Source: Clostridia bacterium
GTDB lineage: Bacteria; Bacillota; Clostridia; TANB77; CAG-508
Reading direction: 5' to 3'
Length of the DNA stretch: 6,532 nucleotides
NCBI GenBank assembly: GCA_900752095.1
Contig: CAADUD010000121.1
Span: 1-6,532, forward strand
The notes under the pieces are model-generated. The model saw only the letters and a program-made list of their open reading frames with translations, was not told the origin of the DNA and did not search any database. Below are positions 6,473 to 6,532 of the stretch, piece after piece. The translations under genes were made by a program, and so were the position numbers. Each line of letters opens with the position of its first letter. Position 1 is the first letter of the stretch.

Positions 6473-6532
6473 TTATTTATCTATTTTATCAAGGAGATTT
6501 TTTCTCCATTCAGCTATATCATACCAAGGACA
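6473..6532 (-). CDS. C-terminal end of an unidentified minus-strand gene
   Basis: From the right edge, the minus strand is open for 19 codons and ends with TAA (6473-6475). It encodes CPWYDIAEWRKNLLDKIDK. The other two minus-strand frames hit stops within six codons of the edge. The Trp, Tyr and charged helical character looks like real protein rather than spacer. It lies 84 bp upstream of the methyltransferase on the same strand, so it may belong to the same gene cluster. The fragment is too short to recognise a family. Its composition and position would suit a phage or element gene, but that is only inference. Confidence 0.5.
   Translation of the reverse strand, partial: CPWYDIAEWRKNLLDKIDK

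Noticed and set aside
4958..6532. A complete restriction-modification system
   Set aside because: Only the methyltransferase is present. No nuclease motif or controller protein is visible, and the 19-residue fragment at the edge cannot support one.

Overview
This is an AT-rich Gram-positive-type chromosomal window. The EF-Tu sequence, the SH3b/NlpC-P60 cell-wall enzyme, the ComEC protein and the A+T-rich codon use all fit a low-GC Firmicute, most likely a member of the Clostridia. Nothing here fixes genus or species.

Left to right: the 3' five-sixths of tuf (EF-Tu) enters at base 1 and ends at 1029. Two consecutive stem-loops with T-runs follow. A near-consensus sigma-A promoter then drives a secreted protein of 488 residues with three SH3b domains and an NlpC/P60 peptidase domain (1294-2760). 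Ninety bases later comes a ComEC/Rec2 DNA-uptake channel (2852-4750), which closes with a strong terminator overlapping its stop codon. This ComEC is short: it ends where the C-terminal metallo-beta-lactamase-like domain should begin.

Right of comEC the coding strand flips. A convergent phage-type DNA cytosine-5 methyltransferase (4958-6388, minus strand) has all the expected catalytic motifs. It also carries a C-terminal extension resembling a small phage protein that I remember beside such methyltransferases, and an acidic low-complexity tail. Its upstream region has three tandem 10-bp repeats and a 10-bp perfect palindrome. The last 60 bases hold the C-terminal end of another minus-strand gene that I cannot name.

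The left part (tuf, cell-wall hydrolase, comEC) looks like host backbone, and the right part looks like the edge of a prophage or other mobile element. The missing ComEC C-terminus lies next to this change. Insertion or deletion at an element boundary is therefore a reasonable but unproven explanation. No restriction endonuclease, integrase, CRISPR array, tRNA, rRNA or insertion sequence is visible. I do not see a clear previously undescribed system; the ComEC truncation and the methyltransferase with its upstream repeats are the parts that merit follow-up.
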